Origin: Toxonevra muliebris
Lineage: Eukaryota > Arthropoda > Insecta > Diptera > Pallopteridae
Assembly (NCBI GenBank): GCA_963691655.1
Contig: OY829326.1
Location: 93,241,235-93,305,234, forward strand
Length of the DNA stretch: 64,000 nucleotides
Direction: 5' to 3'
Shown here: positions 46,330 to 57,249 of the stretch, in pieces
How positions within the stretch are numbered: the first letter of the stretch is position 1
Layout: each line of letters begins with the position of its first letter
Notes under the pieces: generated by a model
The model's database searches: none
What the model was told of the DNA's origin: nothing
Seen by the model: only the letters and a program-made list of their open reading frames with translations
Made by a program: the position numbers and the translations under genes

Positions 46330-48036
46330 CTAGGGTCTCTCAACCTCGAACTTCTTTGTTTCACTGATAAACCTTAGAAGCTCAGTAAGAGGAAGAGTAT
46401 GGGCATTATTCATACTCAAGACATCTTTACCCAACAACCTTAATCTGATACTCGCGAACGCCGGACAGCTACAAAGATATTGCTCCGTAGTATCGTCGTC
46501 CTGAAGACACGATTGGCAAATTGGATCGGTGATGACGCCCATGTTAGTCATATGCTGGCCACATGTGTTGTGCCCCGTGATGACACCCACCAGTAATCTC
46601 AGGTCCTTTCTTCTCAGTTTGAAAAGAAATTCCGCTGATTTCCTGTTAGGTTGTCTCACGAAGCACTTTACGATTCTGCAGGAGTCAAGCTCGGACCATC
46701 TTTCTCTATGGATAAAACCCACGAAATCGTTGATCCAACGCATAATGCGTTGATCCAACGCATACGCCAAGAAAAGTTTCCGGACCCCATGGTGTAATTG
46801 CAGAGCCTTCATTAACTAGTTTATCAGCTAGTTCATCCCCTGCAATACCACAGTGTCCTGGAACCCATATAAGGCATAGCTTGTTGTGTTTTGCAACACT
46901 ATTTAGTTTTGCTTTACACTCGCTGACCAATTTTGAGGAGCTGACAGGGTTAGCAAGAGCCTTCAGTGCAGCTTGGCTATCACTGCAAATACCTATGCAC
47001 TTCCCATGCCATCTCTTCTCAATTATCCAGCTCACCACGTCTAGGATAGCGAAAACCTCCGTTAGGAAGACTGACGCCATCTGTCCAGTTGGTCTCATCG
47101 TCCAAGTACCAACCGGATCCAGTACCGTTTAAGGTTTTGGATCCGTCGGTATAGAAGACATGACGAAGGCCCCGGAGTACGACCTCGGGACTTAACCATT
47201 GATCACGTTTCGGGAATCTGACTTCATATCTTCTTCCGAAGCGGATGCAAGACACATGATTGTCCACGGGCATCAAGAACAGTGGGCACTGTACTGACAA
47301 TTGGTGGTATATCATACTGTGCCCTACATCCACCTCGACAAGCCAGACTCCATTGAACCGGAGTCTGTAGGCCGCTCTAACCGCTTCTTTACGGATTTGA
47401 AGATCCAGGGGAAGCAAGTCTAGCAAGGCATTGAGGGCATCACCAGATGTAGCACACATTGCACCAGTGATACCCAGGCACACACTTCCCTGAAGCCTGG
47501 TCAGAGAGGATACTGTGGACTTAACCAAAATTCGTCTCCACCATACTACAGAGGCATACGTGACAATAGGTCTCACAAGAGCAATGCATACCCAGTATAC
47601 CAGAGCTGAATTCAGACCCCAGACGCGAGACCTTCAGTTCGACGTGCGTCTTCCATAACAGTTTGCAATCTAAGGTTACCCCTAAATATTTAGCTTCAGA
47701 AGACAACTGCAATGTTACTACTCCCTTCATTTTTGGTAGTAACAGGCCATCCTTCTTGCGCTTCCTAGTGAAGAGCACTAAGATGCTTTTACCGGGATTC
47801 ACTGAAAGACCCTGCAGATCGCAACAAACCTCGATCTTGTCCAAGACTTCTTGCATTTTGATGCACACCGTCTGTAAGGACCGTCCCGAGATTAGTACGC
47901 ACACACCGTCAGCATACGCTTGGATGTGAGCTCCAAAATTTTGCAAATCATTAAGAAGGGAGTCCACCACGAAGCAACATAGAAGAGGAGAGAGTATGCT
48001 AAAATGAACAGAAACTTTAGTTGTGAAAGGTACCAT
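46330..48036 (-). pseudogene. LINE ORF2 remnant: RT 3' half, RNase H, zinc tail (I/LOA-like)
   Basis: Minus-strand pieces in order: 48036-47521 contains the RT catalytic block as IQAYADGVCVLISG (second Asp changed to Gly), then LSVNPGKSILVLF and AKYLGVTLDCKLLW. 47576-47019 contains RPIVTYASVVWW and the thumb (LNALLDLLPLDLQI), then the RNase H start FYTDGSKT. 47098-46706 holds LTEVFAILDV, ICSDSQAALKAL and WVPGHCGIAGDELADKLV, so the RNase H acidic residues are all present. 46812-46330 holds a C-terminal CQSCLQDDDTTEQYLCSCP zinc region. At least three frameshifts (near 47590, 47090 and 46780) separate them. There is no endonuclease and no early RT. The RNase H plus tail suggests an I/LOA-group LINE. 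Inactive. Confidence 0.85.
46722..46768 (+). repeat. 20-bp tandem duplication inside the LINE remnant
   Basis: GTTGATCCAACGCATA occurs twice, 20 bases apart. It adds residues to the RNase H-tail linker and coincides with a change of frame. Confidence 0.7.
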
Positions 48037-48504
48037 GCCTCGATTTCGATGATTTTTCCAAAGGAGAATTATATATCAAATTATCTTTAAAAAAGCATTA
48101 AATTTGTTTCCTTTTAAAAGAGAGAAAACTCAATACATTTAAACTTTTTTACTAATACAAGCACACATCTGATACTTCTAGTCAATGAAAATTTCTTGGA
48201 TTTTTCGAAGATATTTTAAAATGAAAAAACGCACTGAGCGCTAAAACATTTTTTCCCCGCGTTTAAATTTTCAAAAAGCACTAAAATCAGCGGGAAAAAC
48301 GCTGAGTTGGCCACACTGCCTTTTACCAATCTTGACCACTTTTATTTTCAAAAATACCTATTATATTAGCAGTTAGTACACAAAATTTCAAGTTGACTGC
48401 ACAAGTAATTTTAAAGATATTATCAATTTTTGATAATATTTTGATAATATTTTGACAGTGGTAAGTGGGCGTGCTCTCTATCCGATTTGGCTTAAACTTA
48501 CAAT
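48037..48504. other. No gene recognised
   Basis: AT-rich DNA with a direct repeat TTTTGATAATATTTTGATAATATTTTGAC near 48426-48455. Confidence 0.5.
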
Positions 48505-48590
48505 ATATTTTTTGTCCAAGAAAGCGTTTCACTTGGCAGGTTGGATTCGGCATACAACTGGAGACTGGTGGGTAAACTTAGCCTAGTCTT
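48505..48590 (+). mobile_element. SINE fragment
   Basis: AAGCGTTTCACTTGGCAGGT, TTGGATTCGGCATACAACTG and GAGACTGG match the central body of the SINE at 32752-33043. The head and tail are absent. Confidence 0.5.
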
Positions 48591-50189
48591 CCCATAGGCA
48601 GTTAGTCCTTATAGTTGTTAGTTTTTTATATCATACATCTCTATTCCGTCTTTGAAATAATTAGCTATAGTATGATTCGAAGAAGTTAAGTGGGAAGTCG
48701 CAGTTCATCTAGCAATTAATATTCAGTTCCAATTTAAACAGTTGAATGCATTCTTTTCTTCCTAAGTAACAACGGAACAATATAGATTTTTTAACTGCCA
48801 GCCAACGCTTTCCGGCGAAAGCATTGTAAGCAATTTAACAAATTCTGGCTAGACAGTCGGCCTCTTTTTTCTATAACTACATTAATTTTCAGCCAACCCT
48901 GCTGTTCTTCCATTGAACCGCGATTCTACACGACCCGGGCTTCTACAATTTTTTCTAAAACTTGTCCTTGTTTTTTGCATATTGTACATAATTATGTGAA
49001 CACATTGTAATAAAAATGGTAACTTAAGAAATAACCTAAATTCTTTCACATTCCAAAACACATAAATGAAAAAAATTGGGTTGCTAGAGAAGGAATGATA
49101 TAGAAAAATAAAAATGATAATCTTTATCGCTTTCATTTAACTTCCTGTTTCACTTTAGAAAAAATCTAAAAATTCTCATTTTTAATATTTATTTATGTAC
49201 ATGCATATGTATACAGATATACGAACATATTTATAAGAATTTTGCAATGGAAAAATGAAAACAACACTAAACTTGGCACATGACAACATTTGTTTTGACA
49301 TTTCACACAATTGCGCATTACTTCAACAAACATTTTCATACTCATGCAGCATGCAGCATGCGAATGTAGCTGTGAAACGTTTACATTCGCATTAACTAAT
49401 TTCCTGCATAAGCAAAACAAACAAACAAATTGACTGTCAGGCACAAGCACACAGACACGGATGTACCCTCTCTTTGTAGTCGCTTCCCAATGGGAAAGAT
49501 TTAAAAAGCTATCCAAAAGGAGAGGCAAGGAAGTATTGACTTTACGGTGCCCTAAAAGCTCAACGGAAGTAATTATTCATCAAAGGCATTAAAATGCCTT
49601 CCGGAGTACTTTTCCATCAACAGCTATCTCTATATTTGTAGTTAGGTAAATGTGATTTCATTACAGGATATTTACTGCAAACCCTAATAAAGTGTTTTAA
49701 GTTCGATTATGCTTTAAGTAGCAGTGAATGGAAAAAATAAACAAACTTCGCGTTGGTGTAATAAATGCTCCCAGTAACTTCTTGCAAGCCTCATTTTCCT
49801 ATTGGGCTACTATCATCATCATCATCAGTATACTTACGTTCATATTTATTCATGTGTTTATGCGTACACATGAGGATGCCAGTGGATGCATATACTCGTA
49901 AATGTATGTGTTAGTGTAAATACCTACATATACATATGTATATGTAGAAACATGCATGTTTAAAAACTCGCATTAGTTTTGCCTAACAATTGGGAATTAG
50001 CAACCGCATCAGCAACAACAAACAGCAGCAGTAAACAGCAGCAACAATCAACAACAATAGCAAAATAGCAAAATGCATATGTAGATTGTGCTTGATGCGC
50101 GTTACATTGTTTTGTATTTTGCATTTATTACAGAAGTTTTAACTCGCGTCAAAAAATATAAATTAAAAAGTTTAATATTCCACTCGATG
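48591..50189. other. No gene recognised; triplet repeats
   Basis: ATCATCATCATCA near 49813 and CAGCAGCAGTAAACAGCAGCA near 50022-50045. The rest is AT-rich. Confidence 0.5.
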
Positions 50190-50325
50190 GAACCGCACCA
50201 GCAGCAACGTGAAGCAGTTTTCGCCCTTTTCTTTGCCAGCTCATCTGCTACTTCATTACTTATTATCCTTATGTGGCCTAGAAACCAGAGGATCCAAACT
50301 CAATTTTGTAAGCCAAACGTATTTA
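50190..50325 (-). pseudogene. LINE RNase H C-terminal remnant
   Basis: On the minus strand the frame reads VWILWFLGHIRIISNEVADE followed by LAKKRAKTAS. This is a decayed version of the V.L.WVPGHxxIxGNExADELAK block that ends the RNase H domain in LINEs. No other part of the element is readable. Confidence 0.55.
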
Positions 50326-50639
50326 GTTTCTAAAGGCAATTCCTCAACAGTTTATAGTTCACCTGACGTGATTTCTGTGGCTTGATATCCACTTGACCGT
50401 CGATTTGGATCCAGTAGTTCCACTTGAAATTGCTTGCATGTATTGTTATGTTCTCCATTTTGCACACAGAATTTCAGTGGCTTACCAATCGATTCAACAA
50501 TTCATTAGTGTGGTAGGTTCCATGCCCACTAATCGAAGCCTACTCATATTTATTCCACAAAATACCATTGAAAAATAGTATCGAAAATGTTTCAAAAATG
50601 AATCCTGATATATCGGATAAGGAAAACTCAAGTTATATG

Positions 50640-51030
50640 GGAGATGACATGCCCCTCTTCCATTTCCACCCACATTTTGGCTTTACCATGGTATTATCAA
50701 CTAACGCCCTTGTATCAAATCTTAATACAATACTGTAAATGATTCCGGAGAAATACCTTTAAATGGATTTTATGGATGGTGCCACGCCCACTTGCTAGTA
50801 AAATACCGTATTCAGTCCATATTAATTTCTTTCATACCATGATGCTCCAGCTATGCCGGTTTAAAACCATATTTTCGCGTCTTTTGAGGGGGAATTTCCA
50901 AAAATTTCTTTTAGATGAAGTCCTATGCCATAAAAGGAATGTGCTGTCCTAATTTCAATCTCCAATCAATTCTTCATTCCATTGTGGATAGGTCAGTCAG
51001 TTAGTCACTTACATTGCAGTCGTCTGGTTT
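50640..51030. repeat. Old dispersed fly repeat (CACGCCCAC / CAGTCAGTTAGTC)
   Basis: GGTGCCACGCCCACTTGC, CATTGTGGATAGGTCAGTCA and GTTAGTCACTTAC resemble wording common in fly genomes and shared with 27085-27500. I cannot name the parent element. Confidence 0.3.
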
Positions 51031-54000
51031 CACACACAGATAAGTTTAACGTCGTTTTACTTTTTAAAAGTGGCAAAATATCAACTTCGGCAAAAAAGTC
51101 TCATTTACATAGTTATGGCAGCAGGACAGGTGCACTTATAGTAAGTCGTAATTAATTATATTAGTCCCGTTTATATAAACTACTTTTTAACTCTCCGCGT
51201 TTTAAAGAAATTCTTAAAAACTATGCTATATCATTTTTAATAATCGTTTCACCGACCTAAAACTGTTTCGACATACAATTTTCTAATTTTCTCAAAACTA
51301 TAATTTCAGACATAAGCACTCTATATATTGATCAAATTGTGACAGATGTATAGATTGATATTGATCCAATACATTTCGATGTTAACTTAGAGATAGGATA
51401 TCACACTAGACAAATTGGTCTCCGATTGTTCTTTCAGCCCCCAAAAATCTTACGTAACCTAGAGAACTTGTTTCGTTAATCCTCATTTTCTATTGGATAG
51501 CTTGAAGTGCCCTATCTTTGGACAACTAACGCCGCACCATCTTTTTTAATGAACTAAGTAAATGTTCGCAATAAAATTGCTGATGGAACTAAAATATATC
51601 AAAGAATAAAAATAAAATTAATTTTTGAATATTTTTTTCGAAGTGTTATTTCCAAATTTAAAAGTGGCGCATGCAAAATGAAAAAAATTCTTCTAAGTCT
51701 GGACACCCATGCCCGGACATTCAATGGTTTCGATGGTTTCTTACACAAAATTACACTTTTTATTTAAAAATTTTACTATGGTTAATGATTAGTTGGCATA
51801 AATTAAAAAAAAATATATTTATTAAACAATTTTCTGAAAACAAATAATGTAAAATATTTAAATATTTTTGTTTTAATCTTAATTATACAGTTTGAGCTAT
51901 TTACTTGATATCTTTCAAATAAAAAGATTTATTTAATTGGGGAATTCACTGCAAGTTGGCATCATTGTTCCACAATTTTTCTAGCAAATGTGTCCCATAA
52001 TCAGCAGTTCAGTTACACTTAGCTCAGGCTTATTTTATACTGACTAACGTGAATTTAGGACTAGCGGAAAGTTGGCAGCGATACCGAAAATCATCTTATC
52101 AAAACACTGGGTGATTCAGGTAACAGCAAAATCAATAAAAAAAACAGATTTTGCAGGAAAATTTAAAATTAAATTCGAAAACCGATTTATTACAAGCACT
52201 CTAGTGTACATTATTCCCATTATTCCATGTTGTTTGCTATTAGAAGCAAATTTTAGTATTTACTATAAATTTTTAAGCTAAGTTGTGTACACATTTCGGC
52301 TCACTTCATAAGTAGACATGTTTTCCACCAACTTTAAGACAAAGACAACATTCAAAAATTTTATGCTGCCAATGTATACAAGGTGTAGCAATATTTGTTC
52401 TCGAATAAATTGTTATTTTTTTTTTGTACTCCCACTCTGCATTTCTGCGTGATATAAATACGTGCTGTAGAAAACGACTACCAAAGTCACGAATGTGAAA
52501 ACTTCTGCGTACGAAAAATCTATTTATAAATCAACTGCTTCATGTGGAGTAAATTTAAGTTTACCCACAAAAACAAAAATGAGAAATGACTCCAGATTTT
52601 ATTAATTTTTTTAAGGGAGGACTTCTACTTAGAAGATACAGAAAAATAGGTTTTTAAAACTTTAGCCTGAAGTTTTGTGTGTGTGTGTATTAAAAATCGT
52701 ATATACGTTTAATTATCTAATATTTAAGGAATATTTAAAAAAAAAATGCATGGTAAAACTGTATTCCTGTCAAGACCTTAGACGTTTCCGAGGAGGATAT
52801 TTCTTAAAGGCGTGAGCACTGTGACTCGAGAATAAATTATCTAAAGTTAAAAATAATAAGATGTTAGTCATCTAATTCGTTAGCCTGGCGGATGAACGAA
52901 GTGATTTGGAAAAAACTGATTTAAGCAAAAAAAAAAAAAAAAATGGGCTTACATGCTATTACATAGTGAGCTGTTTGTCACAGTTGCTTAGTCACAAAAC
53001 CATGGTAAATCACAATAGAGACTTTTTGCTGTTTAGTACTAAAATAATCAAAAATCGTAGCAGATCGTGAAATTTATGGCTATCGAAATCATAGTTGCTT
53101 TTTGTATTTTTTATTTCAAAGCTCAATAATTTAATACGGAAATGGAGGAGGAACTATTTTGTGTAAGTTATGTGAGACTTCTTGTCAAGAGACCCGAAGC
53201 AGCTAAAAGGCAAAGGACGCTGAAATATCTGCGGCATACCACCGATCCTTTTCCGATGCAGGAAACAGTATTTATACACTCATCCCTCTTTCCTCGAATT
53301 CTCTTTCGAGCCAGTTTTATGAGCTCTGTATTTTTTTTCGTATGGTTCTATCCAAACATCTATCATTCGCTAAGGGTTTACCGAGTTATTTTTGTAACGC
53401 CGCACAGTGTAACGAGGCGGCCAAAAATAAGAAAAAGTCATGTTGAAGATTTTTAAACATTTTAATGATATGTAAGAGTTAATATTTCAAATAAAAAATA
53501 ACTAAATTTTCTTTTCGATTAACCTATGGATTCAGGCACACGGGAACCACAAAGCCAAACTATTATGAAAACGTTTACTTTGCGTGGAAAATGTCATATC
53601 TTTTATTACTAATTTAATTGCCATATTTCTCTTATGAACAAATAAATGTAGATAAAATGCATAAATTCTAAAAAGCCGATTGGGCTGAAATTTTAATAAG
53701 TTGTTCTACACGCCAATGGCTCTCGCGGGTACTAAAATTGTTTTTGAAAAAAAATTTTGAATCATTATTATTTTTTATCCGGATTTTCAACAAAAAAATA
53801 GCGCGATTTTTCAAAAAAATTTTTATTTTTTAATAAAGATATTTAAATCAACTACCTGCCAGAATTATAAGTCTACAGAACAATATTCTATTTAAATTTT
53901 TTGTCTTAGATAACTTCAAGTACCGTAGATAACTTCACCCGGACCAGCCACACACCTTTTTTTTAGGTGTCAACTTTAGACGTAAAAAACAGTAAAAAAA

Positions 54001-54520
54001 TTTTTTTTACTGTTAAAGAAATTTTTTTTTACTGTTAAAGATGTCAATAATAACATATTAAAAAATTTAAATGATTGTATTTTATTTTGTTATAATGAAA
54101 AAATACCGAAATAACCTTGAAAATTAGGCCGGAACACACATCCTGGAATGATAAAAACTAATATATGAATAAAAAAATCTTATTGTAGCATTCAGACGTT
54201 CATGAAATTTTTTCTCTTTTGTTAAAATAACAACAATTTTCTTATCTAGAGACAGACAGATGAGACAGTTGTCAAGAATGTGCAACTATTCCTCATCAGT
54301 GATCTTAGTATTGGTTATCATTGATGAACACCCTATAAAAGTCTCTAATATCTGGAAATGTAACCGAGAATTAAAAGAATTAATTTTTAAATACCTTCAC
54401 TGAATAGAAATGTTGAAAGAAACTACTACAGCTGTTCTTCACAACTGTCTGATCTGTCTGTCCATTGTCCTTCACATCTTCAATGTGTTTCTTTTTTTAT
54501 TTTGTCTTCTTCCTTTTTTA
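51031..54520. other. No gene confidently recognised
   Basis: AT-rich DNA. One frame (53142-53456) has a weak transposase-like segment, discussed in the findings. 53997-54050 contains two adjacent copies of TTTTTTTACTGTTAAAGA. Nothing else stands out. Confidence 0.45.
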
Positions 54521-54536
54521 AGGTAAGACTACAGTT

Positions 54537-55129
54537 CTTCATGTGAAAACACGAAAATTTTTAAGAATTTTTTGTGAAGATATTTTATTACATAATAATG
54601 TCGGTTTTATTTATAAGGTTATTTAGGTTTTTAAGAAAACAGAAAAATGGGGTTATTTTTTCAAATCGAAAATCGAGACTTAAAAAAATAGAGTCTCATG
54701 GCCGACAGTTAATCTTCGAAACGGTAAATCTAAAATAAAAATAAAAAGCTGCATGTTCTAGTTAAAGCTTTCTCCCACAGGAATCAACAACATTTTAAAA
54801 AAAAAAAGTTTGCAGACTTTAAAAAAACAAGAAAAAACACGCCCGTTTTTCGGATAATTTTCCACTGGAAATTTTTAGGAATAAATGTGGTTTATTATTG
54901 TGTAAAACACATTAACGAACACAACGCACCAAGTTTTATAAAAATCGGTCCAATCAATCAGGAGATTAACTGTCGGCCTTGCGAAAAAAAACCCGTTCCG
55001 AAATGTAAAAGTAAAATTGAAAAAAAAAATGTTTTGAATTCTTGAAGGCCTAAATGGCCTTAAAAAAACCGACATTATTATGTAATAAAATATCTTCACG
55101 AAAAAATTGCCGTTTTTCACATGAAAAAC
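54537..55129. repeat. Inverted-repeat element, arms about 40 bp, 455-bp centre
   Basis: TGAAGATATTTTATTACATA..ATAATGTCGGTTTT (54569-54608) is mirrored at 55065-55106. Outside it CTTCATGTGAAAA (54537) mirrors TTTTTCACATGAA (55113). No protein motif lies between. Probably a non-autonomous transposon whose true ends are decayed. Confidence 0.6.
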
Positions 55130-56280
55130 TATATTCCTATCTTAATTCAAAATAGTGAGAAAAATCGCACACTTGAATTCAACAAGGTATGCAGAATTTC
55201 AGGGTTGATTTTCTTGTGATTTTTCTAACAGCATTCCATTTTGAAGAAAGAATTAGTCACAACTGTCACAATCACTATTTTGTGACTGATATTACAGGAA
55301 AGGGGTGTTAAATTATATTTTTTAATAGGTGTAATCAACGGTCTAAAAAATCCTTCATTTATCCACCATTATATTTTATCTAAATAAAATATTCAACTTA
55401 ATCGGTGAAGAAGTTGTCGGGAAATCGTACTCGCCGACTTTGTAAAAGTTGTTTCAAGTTCAAATTGTATAAATTTGCGGCGTAAATTAAACAAATTTTT
55501 TCTGATCAACACCGAAATTTCAGGAAATATTCTTAAAATATTATTGAAGAATATGGCAAAATAAAAGAATAAATTTTAAAAAATTTTAAATAGGCATCAC
55601 TCTTTAAATCAAAATTGGTGAAACCAAAAATAAAATCACATTCTTGTTTCTGCTAGCCAACCGAAACATGTGAGTGTGTCGGTTAGTATGTGTGACAGAT
55701 TTATCCGCAAAATGGTTCAAATGAATAATTTTTGTTGACGGAACGTGCTGCAGGTGCAAATGCTCTTTTGCCATTGTGATTCTCGTAATTTGTTGAGCTG
55801 TTCACTATGTAATGCTAGCATTTGGTCTTGCTCACTAACTCGCTTTCGTTCTGGTGCATATGTGTGTGTGTGTGCGTGTGCTGTGGGAAAACGGGCACGG
55901 TCTTCTTTCTTTTTATTCGTTGTTTTTCATTCATTTGTAATGCGAAAAATTTGTTTCAGCATTTTTTTTTCACCCGTGTTTCACTCCCGTTTTAAGAGTG
56001 GAGAAAGCGGTAACGGAAGTGCAAGTGGAAGTAGAAACGGAAGCAGAAAGTATGTACGCGTTCCTCTTGGTTGCTGTTATGTTGGTTGTGCATTACAACC
56101 ATCACCAATTAAATGCGAATTCACGCAGCATGCGGAACATTAGAAATGCAGCATGCTCATACAAACACACATAGTTACCTTCATTTGAATGCGCATTTGT
56201 ATGTATGCGTAATAGCCTTTCGGTGTGCCGTGCCGCGCGTCTGTATATGTGCTTGGTAAAGTTATGTAGAATGCTAAACA
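55130..56280. other. No gene confidently recognised; GT microsatellite
   Basis: TGTGTGTGTGTGCGTGTGCTG at 55859-55880. A purine-rich segment at 55997-56050 (GGAAGTGCAAGTGGAAGTAG) ends in GCAGAAAGTATGT, which looks like a splice donor, so a small host exon is conceivable but unsupported. Confidence 0.35.
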
Positions 56281-56284
56281 TTAA
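56281..56284. repeat. Target-site duplication TTAA (5' copy)
   Basis: TTAA directly precedes the 5' LTR and is matched by TTAA directly after the 3' LTR. Four bases fits Ty3/Gypsy integrases. Confidence 0.85.
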
Positions 56285-56574
56285 TGTAGGAGGGGAACAA
56301 GACGATCAGTTGACAAAGGCAACCCGGACTGGACGACGGTATTAAACGAAGCGTGGGTGAAAAGGAAAAACGAAGAGAAGAGGAAACAGACAAGTTGAGT
56401 TGAGGGAATCGAGTTGAGCGAGTTGGTTGAGTTGGTGATAAAGAAACTTAAATTAAAAACTAAAATTGAATTTAAAACAATACTTTTACTTTTGATAAAA
56501 TAATTTAATTTAAAATTATATTCAATAACATAATAAAATGAACTGTAAAATAACTTATTAAATAAAAACCTACA
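56285..56574 (+). repeat. 5' LTR, 290 bp
   Basis: Starts TGTAGGAGGGGAACAAGACG and ends TTAAATAAAAACCTACA. It contains GAGTT-rich repeats (56393-56439), and an AATAAA about 13 bases before its end is a likely polyadenylation signal. Its first 61 bases are the same as the DNA encoding the end of the polyprotein in the 3' LTR. Confidence 0.95.
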
Positions 56575-56577
56575 ATT

Positions 56578-56595
56578 TGGGGACTCGACCGAGAT
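56578..56595 (+). promoter_or_regulatory. Primer-binding site, tRNA-Pro-like
   Basis: TGGGGACTCGACCGAGAT starts three bases after the 5' LTR. The TGG start pairs with a tRNA CCA end. From memory it resembles the tRNA-Pro primer sites of other retroelements (TGGGGGCTCGTCCGGGAT) with three differences. The actual primer is inferred. Confidence 0.65.
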
Positions 56596-57249
56596 TGAGC
56601 CACGGAGAATTGCTGAATTTTTTGTTTTGTTAATGTGCAATTTGTTTAAACATAAAAACTTAAAGTGATGCGCTAACGTCGCGAAGCGCTAGTGCGTTGC
56701 TACATTTTATAACGGTTATGAAAAGCGACAAAGTCAGATAGACACGCACGCAAAACAAAAAGAACAGAGTAAGAAAAAAGATAAAAACTGAAAGTAAAAA
56801 CAAAGCGCAAGAAGTAATGAAAACGAAAGAAACAGCGTTAAAAGCGACAAACAAATATGAACAAAAATTAAAATAAGAAGAGCTGAATATAAACAAAGAT
56901 TAGAAATAAGAAAAGCTGAATATGAATAAAAATTAAAATAAGAAGAGCTGAATATAAATAGAAAGTTAGAAATGAGAAAAGCTGAATACAAAACAAAAGT
57001 ACAAAGGAACGCAACATCAACGTAGAGCAGCAGCAATAAAGGGTAGCAGCAGCACGAAAGCAGAGGCAGCGGCAAGAGAGTAGCAGCAACAAGAACGCAG
57101 AGGCGACAGCAAGAAAACAGTGACAGCAGAGTATTATTTACTAAGTATTATTTTGATATTGAACAGTATATGTAATATTTTTTCTTTGATTTTATTGTTA
57201 CATAATATTTTAGCTTTATTATTACTGAATATTTCAATAATATTGTAAG
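56596..57249 (+). other. Retrotransposon 5' leader
   Basis: About 650 bp of AAAC/AGAA-rich DNA between the primer site and the gag start. It ends with a CAGCAGCAG/GCAGAGGC-rich block (57025-57130) and an AT-rich stretch up to AAG ATG. Short minus-strand frames here are spurious. Confidence 0.8.
56881..56990 (+). repeat. Tandem repeat in the leader, about 33 bp x 4
   Basis: AGCTGAA recurs at 56881, 56914, 56946 and 56980. Each is followed by TATAAA/TATGAA and an A-rich AAATAAGAA(A/G) segment, giving units of 32-34 bp. Confidence 0.75.

Noticed and set aside
52285..52310. ATTTCGGCTCACTTC as another end of the 29612-30237 element
   Set aside because: Matches only about ten bases and has no partner.
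55745..56143. 132-codon plus-strand frame
   Set aside because: Contains a GT microsatellite (VCVCACAV) and a purine-rich SGSGNGS stretch; no recognisable domain. Only a weak exon possibility near its end was noted.
56281..57092. Several minus-strand frames rich in Leu, Phe and Ser
   Set aside because: They are antisense to the A-rich LTR and leader of the retrotransposon.
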